Part shown: positions 55,271 to 63,065 of the stretch, in pieces
Layout of the letters: every line of letters begins with the position of its first letter
How positions within the stretch are numbered: the first letter of the stretch is position 1
Position numbers and translations under genes: made by a program
Notes under the pieces: generated by a model
Seen by the model: only the letters and a program-made list of their open reading frames with translations
Databases searched by the model: none
Told to the model about the DNA's origin: nothing
Assembly: GCA_015057705.1 (NCBI GenBank)
Contig: SVDU01000011.1
Span: forward strand, 1-64,000
Reading direction: 5' to 3'
Length of the DNA stretch: 64,000 nucleotides
Source of the DNA: Paenibacillaceae bacterium
Lineage (GTDB): Bacteria; Bacillota; Clostridia; Lachnospirales; Lachnospiraceae

Positions 55271-56304
55271 GAATTGCAGTCATTTGCTTTACGGAGGCAG
55301 GAGCCAGTACAGCTATTACGTTGATGGAGGGACTTCTAAAAGAGGGAGAGCTTTGTGAGGGATTTGGAAAAGGATCGGGATTAAAGCCTCTGACTTCGTC
55401 TTTGGGAGAGTGGACAAAAGAGCAATTTATTGATAAAGACGGGATTGTGTTTATTGGAGCCATGGGGATTGCAGTCCGTTCCATTGCTCCCCATATAAAA
55501 AGTAAAGCGGTTGACCCTGCAGTGGTGGTATTAGATGATCAGGGGAGATTTAGTATTTCCGTGCTTTCCGGGCATTTAGGGGGAGCCAATGAACTGGCAG
55601 AACGTAGTGCCAATATTACGGGAGGTCAGGCGGTGATTACCACTGCTACCGATATACATGGAAAATTCGCGGCTGATTTATTTGCCAAAAGGCTGGGACT
55701 AGTCATTTCAGAACTTAATAAGGTTAAAAAAGTATCAGCAGCAGTTTTAAGGGGAGAAACGGTTGGATTTCACAGTGATTTTCCCTTAGATGGAAGGCTG
55801 CCGGAAGAATTAAGCTTAGAAGCAAAAGCGGATACCGGCCTGTATATCACAATTGCAGATTCTGGGGAGAAGGGAAAAACGGATCATTACCTCAGGCTTA
55901 TTCCAAAGATTCTCATACTGGGAATCGGATGCAGGAAAAACACCTCTGTTACTGCCATAAAAGAAGGGGTAACCCGTGTGTTAAAGGAGCATAATATATC
56001 CTCTCTTGCCATTGCGGGGTGTGCAAGCATTGACTTAAAGAAAGAAGAAGAAGGACTCTGTGAATTTGCCAGAGACACAGGAATTCCCTTTTATACATAT
56101 CCGGCAGAGATTCTTGCAGGAATCCAGGGGGAATTTACCTCATCTTCCTTTGTAAAGCAGATTACAGGGGTGGACAATGTATGCGAGCGGGCAGCACTTT
56201 GCTGTGTAAAGGAACTGGGGGGCGGAAAACTGATCATTAAAAAAGAAGTGGCTGCCGGCGTGACAGTTGCTGCTGCAGTCTTAGATTGGAAGGTAATGAT
56301 ATGA
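55267..56304 (+). CDS. cbiG: Cobalt-precorrin-5A hydrolase CbiG
   Basis: CbiG opens the lactone ring of cobalt-precorrin-5A and releases acetaldehyde. The 345-residue protein has the N-terminal domain with FIGAMGIAVRSIAPHI and VLSGHLGGANELA, and the C-terminal domain with ILGIGCRKNTS and AGCASIDLKKEEEGL. CbiG is specific to the anaerobic route. Four-base overlaps link it to cbiF before and cbiH after. Confidence 0.95.
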   Translation: MRIAVICFTEAGASTAITLMEGLLKEGELCEGFGKGSGLKPLTSSLGEWTKEQFIDKDGIVFIGAMGIAVRSIAPHIKSKAVDPAVVVLDDQGRFSISVLSGHLGGANELAERSANITGGQAVITTATDIHGKFAADLFAKRLGLVISELNKVKKVSAAVLRGETVGFHSDFPLDGRLPEELSLEAKADTGLYITIADSGEKGKTDHYLRLIPKILILGIGCRKNTSVTAIKEGVTRVLKEHNISSLAIAGCASIDLKKEEEGLCEFARDTGIPFYTYPAEILAGIQGEFTSSSFVKQITGVDNVCERAALCCVKELGGGKLIIKKEVAAGVTVAAAVLDWKVMI

Positions 56305-57041
56305 AAACAACAGGTAAATTATATGTGGTAGGAATCGGCCCGGGTTCCTATGAGGATATGACAATCAGGGCGGTGAATGCCTTAATAGACAGTGAGATCA
56401 TTGTGGGATATACGGTTTATGTAGATCTTTTGCGGGAACATTTTCCGGAAAAAGAGATGCTTACTACCCCTATGCGCCAGGAGCAGGAACGGTGCCAGAT
56501 GGCTATTTTAAAAGCCCAGGAAGGAAAACGGGTTGCCATGGTATGCAGCGGTGATTCTGGTGTTTTTGGAATGAGTGGCCTTATCCTTCAGCTGGCAAAA
56601 GAGTCACCAGACTTAGAAATTGAAGTGATTCCCGGTGTTACAGCAGCATTAAGTGGCGGAGCTGTACTTGGCGCTCCTCTTGGCCATGACTTTGCAGTGA
56701 TCAGTTTAAGCGATCTTCTTACGCCTATGGAGCTGATTGAAGACAGACTGAAGAATTCTGCCAGTTCTGATATGGTGATCTGTTTATACAATCCGTCAAG
56801 TAAAAAACGGACGGATTATCTGAAAAATGCCTGCGAAATTGTGCTGCAGCACCAGAAACCGGAGACGGTTTGCGGGCTTGTAAGAAACATTGGCAGAGAC
56901 GGGGAAGAGATGGAGGTATTAACTCTTGCCCAGTTAAAAGATACCAATGTGGATATGTTTACCACCGTTTACATAGGAAATTCCATGACCAGAGAGATCA
57001 ATGGACGGATGGTCACACCGAGAGGATATAGAAATGTGTAA
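56301..57041 (+). CDS. cbiH: Cobalt-precorrin-3B C17-methyltransferase CbiH
   Basis: This 246-residue tetrapyrrole methylase contracts the ring and methylates C17. It has YVVGIGPGSYEDMTIRA, YTVYVDLL, VCSGDSGVFGMSGLI and IPGVTAALSGGAVLGAPLGHDF, the last being the CbiH/CobJ signature. ATG 56301 was chosen because it overlaps the cbiG stop as ATGA; a TTG at 56286 is in frame. It overlaps the next gene by 8 nt. Confidence 0.94.
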   Translation: MKTTGKLYVVGIGPGSYEDMTIRAVNALIDSEIIVGYTVYVDLLREHFPEKEMLTTPMRQEQERCQMAILKAQEGKRVAMVCSGDSGVFGMSGLILQLAKESPDLEIEVIPGVTAALSGGAVLGAPLGHDFAVISLSDLLTPMELIEDRLKNSASSDMVICLYNPSSKKRTDYLKNACEIVLQHQKPETVCGLVRNIGRDGEEMEVLTLAQLKDTNVDMFTTVYIGNSMTREINGRMVTPRGYRNV

Positions 57042-58452
57042 AATACTGATTTTTGGAGGAACAACAGAGGGGCGGCTTCTGGCCGAGTTCTGCCATGAAA
57101 ACCAGCTTGAAGCATGGGTCAGTGTTGCTACAGGATATGGGAAGATGCTTCTTTTGGAAAGCCGGTTTCTCCATATTCACAACACTCCCATGGATGCAGA
57201 AGAGATGGGAGCATTTATCAGGGAAAAGGGAATTACCCTTGTATTAGATGCCACCCACCCCTATGCAGCGGAGGTAAGCCGGAATATTTTTCTTGCTTGT
57301 AATGAGACAGGAACGAAACGCTTAAGGATACTGCGGGAATCGTTAAAAGACAACGGGGGTGGAGATCATGTGGTCTGGGTGGATTCCATGGAGGAGGCCA
57401 TCCGGTTTTTAAACCAGAATACAGGTAATTTGCTGGCAACTACAGGAAGCAAGGAACTGGACTGGTATACAAAGGTTGAGAACTGGGATGAACGGGTCTA
57501 TGCAAGAGTGCTTTCTTCTTCCTCCGTTCTGGCTGCCTGTGAACAGCTGGGGTTTAAGGGAAACCGGATCATTGGGATGCAGGGACCATTTTCTCTGGAG
57601 CTGAATCAGGCTATGATCCGGCAGTTCAATATCCATTTTCTCGTCACAAAGGAGGCTGGTCATGCAGGCGGCTTTTTAGAAAAGCTGCAGGCAGCTTCTT
57701 TATGCAACATTACAGCCGTTGTAATCGGACGCCCCATTGACGAAGAGGGTGTGGGATTAGATGAAGTAAAGGATATTTTAATAATGAGGAAGACCTCAGA
57801 GACCTCTTTTTGTAAAGGAGCCATTTATTTAATAGGAACAGGAATGGGCGGGCCGGAGCAGATGACGGTAAAAGCATTAAATACTCTTAAAAGCTGCCAG
57901 GTTGTATTTGGGGCTAAACGGATACTCCATGATATTGGAGACTTAAACCCTGAGATATTAAAGCTTCCCTATTATTTAAGCAAGGATATCCTGCCCTGGT
58001 TGAATGAACATGGAGAATATCAGCGGATTGCCGTTCTTTTCTCTGGTGATGCCGGTTTTTACAGCGGTGCGGAGAAAATGGCAGCAGCCCTTTTAGAAAA
58101 ACCCTATTCCCAGCTATATGAGACGGAGATTCTTCCTGGAATTTCTTCCGTATCCTATTTATGCTCAAGACTGAAAACCGGCTGGGAGAACGTACGGCTG
58201 ATCAGCCTTCATGGAAGAGACTGGGATCTTCTGGAAGAACTGAAACATAATCAGAGAATATTCGCCCTGTTGGATAAGCGTAATTCCGTAAATGCTTTGT
58301 GCAGTCTTTTGGAGGAGAATGGATATGAGCATACACGCTTATCCGTAGGTGAGCGGTTATCCTACGAAGATGAGAGGATTACAACAGGTACACCTGTAAC
58401 GCTTAAGAATCAGACGTTTGATATCTTATCGGCAGTATTGATTGAGAGGTAA
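57034..58452 (+). CDS. CbiJ-CbiE fusion: precorrin-6A reductase / precorrin-7 C5-methyltransferase
   Basis: This 472-residue protein joins two enzymes. Residues 1 to about 250 are CbiJ (CobK), the NAD(P)H-dependent reductase: ILIFGGTTEGRLLAEF, LDATHPYAAEVSRN, ATTGSKEL and MQGPFS. After a short linker (RKTSETSFCKG), residues about 264-472 are CbiE: IYLIGTGMGGPEQMTVKA, FSGDAGFYSGAEKM and LPGISSVSYL. CbiE works with CbiT, which is the next gene, so methylation at C5 and C15 is linked. ATG 57034 overlaps cbiH by 8 nt. Confidence 0.93.
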   Translation: MCKILIFGGTTEGRLLAEFCHENQLEAWVSVATGYGKMLLLESRFLHIHNTPMDAEEMGAFIREKGITLVLDATHPYAAEVSRNIFLACNETGTKRLRILRESLKDNGGGDHVVWVDSMEEAIRFLNQNTGNLLATTGSKELDWYTKVENWDERVYARVLSSSSVLAACEQLGFKGNRIIGMQGPFSLELNQAMIRQFNIHFLVTKEAGHAGGFLEKLQAASLCNITAVVIGRPIDEEGVGLDEVKDILIMRKTSETSFCKGAIYLIGTGMGGPEQMTVKALNTLKSCQVVFGAKRILHDIGDLNPEILKLPYYLSKDILPWLNEHGEYQRIAVLFSGDAGFYSGAEKMAAALLEKPYSQLYETEILPGISSVSYLCSRLKTGWENVRLISLHGRDWDLLEELKHNQRIFALLDKRNSVNALCSLLEENGYEHTRLSVGERLSYEDERITTGTPVTLKNQTFDILSAVLIER

Positions 58453-58454
58453 AA

Positions 58455-59036
58455 ATGAGAGATGAATTGTTTATCCGGGGTGATGTCCCTATGACCAAAA
58501 GTGAGGTCCGGACAGTCTGTGTATCCAAGCTGGAACTGTATCCGGATTCCATTCTTTATGATATCGGAGCAGGTACTGGCTCCGTATCCATAGAAGCATC
58601 GGGGTATTTAACCAGTGGGAAGGTTTATGCTGTGGAAAAAAAGCCGGAAGCACAGGCTCTCATAGAGGCAAATAAAGAGAAATTCGGGGCGGACTGCGTT
58701 ACTGTCGTAAAGGGGACTGCTCCAGAAGCATTATCCGGACTGGAAGCAGCTACTCATATATTCCTGGGAGGCACATCAGGAAATTTAGAAGATGTTTTAG
58801 ATCTTGTTTTGAAAAAGAATCCCAAGGTCCGGGTAGTTGCTAATTTTATTGCTTTGGAATCCTTATCTGAAATGTTAGTATGGCTGAAAAAACACTCAAT
58901 AGAAGCAGAGATAGTTCAGATGCAGGTTTCAAAAGCAAAAACAGCAGGCAGCTATCATATGATGATGGGGCAGAACCCGGTTTACATTATTTCCTTCGGA
59001 GGGGAGGGAGGAATGTCTTTTGAGTCAGGAAAATAA
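58455..59036 (+). CDS. cbiT: Cobalt-precorrin-6B C15-methyltransferase (decarboxylating) CbiT
   Basis: CbiT methylates C15 and decarboxylates the C12 acetate. The 193-residue class I SAM methyltransferase starts RDELFIRGDVPMTKSEVR, the CbiT signature, and has DIGAGTGSVSIEA for SAM binding and FLGGTSGNLEDVL. In many bacteria it is fused to CbiE as CobL; here CbiE is fused to CbiJ instead. Its 3' end overlaps the cbiA start by 17 nt. Confidence 0.95.
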   Translation: MRDELFIRGDVPMTKSEVRTVCVSKLELYPDSILYDIGAGTGSVSIEASGYLTSGKVYAVEKKPEAQALIEANKEKFGADCVTVVKGTAPEALSGLEAATHIFLGGTSGNLEDVLDLVLKKNPKVRVVANFIALESLSEMLVWLKKHSIEAEIVQMQVSKAKTAGSYHMMMGQNPVYIISFGGEGGMSFESGK

Positions 59037-60414
59037 GAGAATCATGCTTGCTGCACCTAAAAGCGGCAGCGGAAAAACCATGATCACCTGTGGACTTTTA
59101 CAGGCGTTACTTTTAAGAGGCATTGCCTGCCGTTCCTTTAAGTGTGGACCAGATTATATTGATCCCATGTTTCATAAGGCGGTTCTTGGCATAGACGGAG
59201 GAAATCTGGATACATATTTCCTGGATCAGGAATCGGTGAGAGAACTTTTTCTCAGGGAATCAAAAGAAGCTGAAATATCTGTAATCGAAGGAGTCATGGG
59301 ATATTACGACGGAATGGGAGGAGACAGTACGTGGGCAAGCTCCTATGAAGTAGCCTGCGCAGTGAAAACACCGGTGGTACTGATTCTTGACTGCAGGGGT
59401 GCCAGTCTGTCTCTGGCTGCTGTATTAAAAGGTTTTTTGGAATACAGAAATGACAGCCGCATTGAGGGTGTGATCTTAAATCGGATCTCACCTGTTATGG
59501 CACAACGGCTGACTCCACAAATAGAGGCGCTGGGAATCCGGGTCTTCGGATATCTTCCCCAATGCGACGAGGCGGATTTTTCCAGCCGCCACTTGGGGCT
59601 GGTTCTTCCGAATGAAGTGGAAGGACTGAAAGACAAACTAATAAAACTGGCGTGTAAGATGGAAGAAACGGTTGATATAGACGGACTACTTCAGTTATCA
59701 GGAACTGCCCCGGAATTATCCTTGGAATCTGGAAAAGAAGAAAGGGAAGAACCAATCACATACGGTGAGAAGATACCGGTGGGAATTGCTGTTGATGAGG
59801 CCTTTTGCTTTTATTATCAGGAAAACAGAAAGATTTTAGAGGATATGGGGGCACAACTCATTCCTTTCAGTCCCCTTCGGGACAGCCATCTTCCAGATGG
59901 AATCTGCGGGCTGATACTGGGTGGAGGTTATCCGGAGTTATATTTAAAACAGCTGTCCGAAAATCAGAATATACTTAAGGAAATCCGGGAGGCCAGCGAA
60001 AATCATATTCCCATACTGGCAGAATGCGGCGGTTTCCTCTATCTCCACGAGGAACTGGAATCACAGGAGCATGATGTCTTTTTGATGGCAGGGATTATTC
60101 CGGGCAGAGCATTTCCTGTAGGAAAATTAAAACGGTTTGGATACATAGAAGCAGCGGCGAAAGAAGATATGCCATTTTTAAAAAAGGGTGAATCTGTCAG
60201 GGGACATGAATTTCATTACTGGGACAGTACAAACAATGGAGAACAGATGCAGGCACGAAAGCCTGGCAGGGATGTGAGCTGGGATTGTGTTCTCACCAGA
60301 GATAATGTAATGGCAGGCTTCCCACATTTTTATTACCCATCCAATCCCAGTCTTCCCAAACGGTTTTTAGAAGCTTGCAGACAGGTCATGACACAGCAGA
60401 GAAAGAAATCATGA
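59020..60414 (+). CDS. cbiA: Cobyrinate a,c-diamide synthase CbiA
   Basis: CbiA amidates the a and c carboxylates of cobyrinic acid, using glutamine and ATP. The 464-residue protein has an N-terminal dethiobiotin-synthase-like ATP domain (LAAPKSGSGKTMITCG, KCGPDYIDPMFH, EGVMGYYDG) and a C-terminal class I glutamine amidotransferase domain. The latter has the nucleophile Cys in AECGGFLYL and the GHEFHYW His. The start is TTG 59020, with a GGAGG run about 8 nt upstream, inside cbiT. Confidence 0.94.
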   Translation: MSQENKRIMLAAPKSGSGKTMITCGLLQALLLRGIACRSFKCGPDYIDPMFHKAVLGIDGGNLDTYFLDQESVRELFLRESKEAEISVIEGVMGYYDGMGGDSTWASSYEVACAVKTPVVLILDCRGASLSLAAVLKGFLEYRNDSRIEGVILNRISPVMAQRLTPQIEALGIRVFGYLPQCDEADFSSRHLGLVLPNEVEGLKDKLIKLACKMEETVDIDGLLQLSGTAPELSLESGKEEREEPITYGEKIPVGIAVDEAFCFYYQENRKILEDMGAQLIPFSPLRDSHLPDGICGLILGGGYPELYLKQLSENQNILKEIREASENHIPILAECGGFLYLHEELESQEHDVFLMAGIIPGRAFPVGKLKRFGYIEAAAKEDMPFLKKGESVRGHEFHYWDSTNNGEQMQARKPGRDVSWDCVLTRDNVMAGFPHFYYPSNPSLPKRFLEACRQVMTQQRKKS

Positions 60415-60953
60415 TGGAATTTACAATAGTACAGGGAAGTTCAGAGGATATAGCGCAGGTTGCAGATCTTTATGATGCAGTAAATGACTACCTGGAAAGT
60501 CATATCAATTATCCAGGCTGGAGAAAAGGAATTTATCCTACAAAAGAAGATGCACAGGCAGGTGTGAAAGAGGGAACTCTTTATGTGCTTTGGGCAGAAG
60601 ATAAAATAGCCGGTTCCGTTATCGTTAACCAGTTACAGGAAAAGGGATATGAAACTGTATCCTGGAGTCAGGAGACAAAACCAGAGAATGTTGCGGTTAT
60701 CCATACCTTTTTAGTCCATCCGGACTTCCTTGGAAGAGGGTTTGGAAAAATATTACTGGAATTTGCAGAAGAAAAAGCCAGAGAGAAGAAAAGAACCGTA
60801 ATCCGCCTTGATGTAAATGAAAGGAACGCGCCTGCCATTCAGCTTTACAGGAAGCTTGGTTACTGTTTTGCCGGAAAGGCGGATTTGGGTTATGGAGCTT
60901 ATGGAATCCCATGGTTTGAACTCTATGAAAAGATCTTAACCGGAGAGGCATAA
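60411..60953 (+). CDS. GNAT-family N-acetyltransferase inside the cobalamin operon
   Basis: This 180-residue GNAT protein has the acetyl-CoA-binding motif in HTFLVHPDFLGRGFGKILL (GRGFGK) and a C-terminal NERNAPAIQLYRKLGY segment typical of the family. The substrate cannot be told. It lies between cbiA and cobT with a 4-nt overlap on one side and 3 bp on the other, so it is co-transcribed, but no cobalamin step needing an acetyltransferase is known to me. The ribosome site is weak. Confidence 0.85.
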   Translation: MMEFTIVQGSSEDIAQVADLYDAVNDYLESHINYPGWRKGIYPTKEDAQAGVKEGTLYVLWAEDKIAGSVIVNQLQEKGYETVSWSQETKPENVAVIHTFLVHPDFLGRGFGKILLEFAEEKAREKKRTVIRLDVNERNAPAIQLYRKLGYCFAGKADLGYGAYGIPWFELYEKILTGEA

Positions 60954-60956
60954 AGA

Positions 60957-62039
60957 ATGAATGAGGAACTAAAGGATTATTTATCGGCGATACAGCCGCC
61001 TGATAAGAAAGCAATGGAGACAGCACGTTTGCGCTGGGCTCATGTAGCCAAGCCCTTAAACAGCCTTGGCGTGTTGGAAGATGATATTGTAAAAATCGCG
61101 GGAATCAGGGGAAACTCACTGGTAACGTTAAAAAAACGGGGACTTCTGATTCTGTGTGCAGATAACGGAATTGTGGAAGAGGGTGTTACCCAGACGGGTA
61201 TGGAAGTTACTGCAGTGGTGGCAGAAAATATGACACGAGGCAACAGCAGTGTGTGTATTATGGCAAAACGGGCAGTAGTGGATGTATTTCCGGTTGATAT
61301 GGGGGTTGCAAGAGATCTGGTGTCCGGTTCCACCTATCCGTTAATAAACAGAAAAATTGCATATGGAACCCAAAACTTTAGTAAGACCAATGCAATGACC
61401 AGAAATGAAGCTGTGCAGGCAATTATAACAGGAATCGAACTAATGGGCGAACTCTCTGAAAAAGGATATGATCTGGCGGCAACTGGTGAGATGGGAATTG
61501 GAAATACAACAACCAGCAGTGCGGTTGCAGCACTTCTGCTAAAGCAGGATCCAAAGCGTCTGACCGGAAGGGGTGCCGGGTTAAATGATGCTGGCCTGAT
61601 AAAGAAACGAAAGGTAATTCAGGAGGCAGTAGCCAGATATAGCCCCAATTGCCAGGATGAAATTGATATCCTGGCAGCAGTGGGCGGTTTTGATCTGGCT
61701 GGTATGACGGGAATCTTTTTAGGAGGAGCCATTTACCGCATTCCTGTACTTTTAGACGGTTTCATATCAGCAGTTGCAGCACTTTTGGCAGAACGGATTT
61801 ATCCAGGGTGCCGGGATTTTATGATTGCATCTCATGTATCTGCAGAACCTGCAGGACGCATTCTTCTGGAAGAACTGGAATTGTCTCCTCTTATTCAGGC
61901 AGGTATGTGTCTGGGAGAAGGGACGGGAGCGATTGCGGCAGTTCCGCTGCTTCAAATGGCGACCGATGTATATGGAACCATGAGCTCTTTTGAAGATATC
62001 GAGATCGAGGCTTATAAGCCCATGGAGGATCCGGTATGA
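60957..62039 (+). CDS. cobT: Nicotinate-nucleotide--dimethylbenzimidazole phosphoribosyltransferase CobT
   Basis: CobT makes alpha-ribazole phosphate from dimethylbenzimidazole or another base and nicotinate mononucleotide, for the lower ligand of cobalamin. The 360-residue protein has ICADNGIVEEGVTQT-like, GEMGIGNTTTSSAVAALLL, GAGLNDAGL, and the C-terminal catalytic Glu motif CLGEGTGAIAAVPLL. It overlaps cobU by 4 nt. Confidence 0.95.
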   Translation: MNEELKDYLSAIQPPDKKAMETARLRWAHVAKPLNSLGVLEDDIVKIAGIRGNSLVTLKKRGLLILCADNGIVEEGVTQTGMEVTAVVAENMTRGNSSVCIMAKRAVVDVFPVDMGVARDLVSGSTYPLINRKIAYGTQNFSKTNAMTRNEAVQAIITGIELMGELSEKGYDLAATGEMGIGNTTTSSAVAALLLKQDPKRLTGRGAGLNDAGLIKKRKVIQEAVARYSPNCQDEIDILAAVGGFDLAGMTGIFLGGAIYRIPVLLDGFISAVAALLAERIYPGCRDFMIASHVSAEPAGRILLEELELSPLIQAGMCLGEGTGAIAAVPLLQMATDVYGTMSSFEDIEIEAYKPMEDPV

Positions 62040-62584
62040 CTGACCTGATTATCGGTGGAAGCGGGAGCGGAAAATCAGAATATGCAGAAAACCTGGCGGT
62101 TTCTCTGGGGGGAGACAGAAAGTTCTATATTGCCACCATGAAACCGTGGGATGAGGAGTGCAGAAACAGAATCCTGAGACACAGGAAAATGCGGGAAAAA
62201 AAGCAGTTTGAGACGGTAGAATGTTACCGCAGTTTAAAAAATCTGGTTTTTAAATCAAGACCTTCCGTTGTTCTTCTGGAATGCATGTCCAATCTGGTTT
62301 CCAATGAGCTGTTTGGCCTGTGGGAAGAAGGAGACTTACCGGTTCTTGATAAAAAAACAGCTGCAGCAGAGATTGCAGAAGGAATCCTTAATTTAGAGCG
62401 TCAGACCGATCATCTGGTTATCGTGACAAATGAAGTTTTTTCTGATGGAGATCATTACAGCCCCGAAACCAATGAATACCGCAAGGTTCTTGGAAGCATC
62501 AATCAGCTTGCAGCAAACAGGGCTCATATGGTGGTGGAAGTAGTGGCAGGGATCCCCATAAAAATCAAAGAAGGAATTAATTGA
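62036..62584 (+). CDS. cobU: Adenosylcobinamide kinase / adenosylcobinamide-phosphate guanylyltransferase CobU
   Basis: CobU phosphorylates adenosylcobinamide and then adds GMP. The 182-residue protein has the P-loop LIIGGSGSGKSEYAE, the His that takes GMP within LRHRKMREKK, LECMSNLVSNELF, and VTNEVFSDG. It is the last gene of the operon. The steps by CbiB, CobS, CbiP, CbiC and the cobalt chelatase are not encoded here and must lie elsewhere. Confidence 0.95.
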   Translation: MTDLIIGGSGSGKSEYAENLAVSLGGDRKFYIATMKPWDEECRNRILRHRKMREKKQFETVECYRSLKNLVFKSRPSVVLLECMSNLVSNELFGLWEEGDLPVLDKKTAAAEIAEGILNLERQTDHLVIVTNEVFSDGDHYSPETNEYRKVLGSINQLAANRAHMVVEVVAGIPIKIKEGIN

Positions 62585-62609
62585 AAAAAATCCTCAAGTA
62601 TGTTATATT
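62581..62609 (+). promoter_or_regulatory. Promoter of the hydrogenase-maturation genes
   Basis: TTGAAA (62581-62586) and TATATT (62604-62609), 17 bp apart. The -35 overlaps the cobU stop codon. Confidence 0.6.
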
Positions 62610-62684
62610 TATCACATAGTAGCATCCTGATACCAAAAACCAGTTTTGAGGTAGAAGGTTCGGCAATTGAGGAATTGTTTGTTT

Positions 62685-62712
62685 GCCGCGCCTGATTGGC
62701 GCGGCTTTTCTT
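62685..62712 (+). terminator. Strong GC hairpin with T-run in the leader of the TM1266-type gene
   Basis: GCCGCGCC (62685-62692), loop TGATT, GGCGCGGC (62698-62705), then TTTTCTT. It ends the cobU transcript, but also lies about 75 nt downstream of the promoter at 62581-62609. It may therefore act as an attenuator for the hydrogenase-maturation genes. No riboswitch class was recognised in 62615-62684. Confidence 0.85.
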
Positions 62713-62753
62713 GTTCAAATGAGAAAAGGAAGACGGAAAGAAGGGGGATAAGC

Positions 62754-63005
62754 ATGGAAACAAGAATTGCTGTGATCGGTATTGTTGTGGAGGAGGAAGA
62801 TTCTGTAGAAATTTTAAACGAAATTCTACATGAATACCGGCATTACATCATCGGACGTATGGGAATTCCATATCCCAAAAAAGGAGTGAGTGTCATCAGC
62901 ATTGCGGTAGATGCTCCTCAAAGTACTATCTCCGCGCTTACCGGAAAGATCGGGAAGTTAAGTGGAATCAGTTCCAAAACAGCCTATCAGAATGTGAATG
63001 CTTAG
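62754..63005 (+). CDS. TM1266-family iron-only hydrogenase system regulator
   Basis: An 83-residue ACT-like-fold protein: METRIAVIGIVVEEEDSVEILNEI, then YRHYIIGRMGIPYPKKGVSVISIAVDAP, then GKIGKLSGISSKTAY. It matches the TM1266 family, named a putative regulator of the [FeFe]-hydrogenase system because its gene sits next to hydG/hydE/hydF. ATG 62754 with AGGGGG was chosen; the longer frame from 62667 runs through the hairpin. hydG starts 60 bp downstream. Confidence 0.9.
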   Translation: METRIAVIGIVVEEEDSVEILNEILHEYRHYIIGRMGIPYPKKGVSVISIAVDAPQSTISALTGKIGKLSGISSKTAYQNVNA

Positions 63006-63065
63006 AAGTACAAAAAAACACTGACGGGAAAGCAGATGCTGCCCCAAAAGAAAGGGTGAATTACT

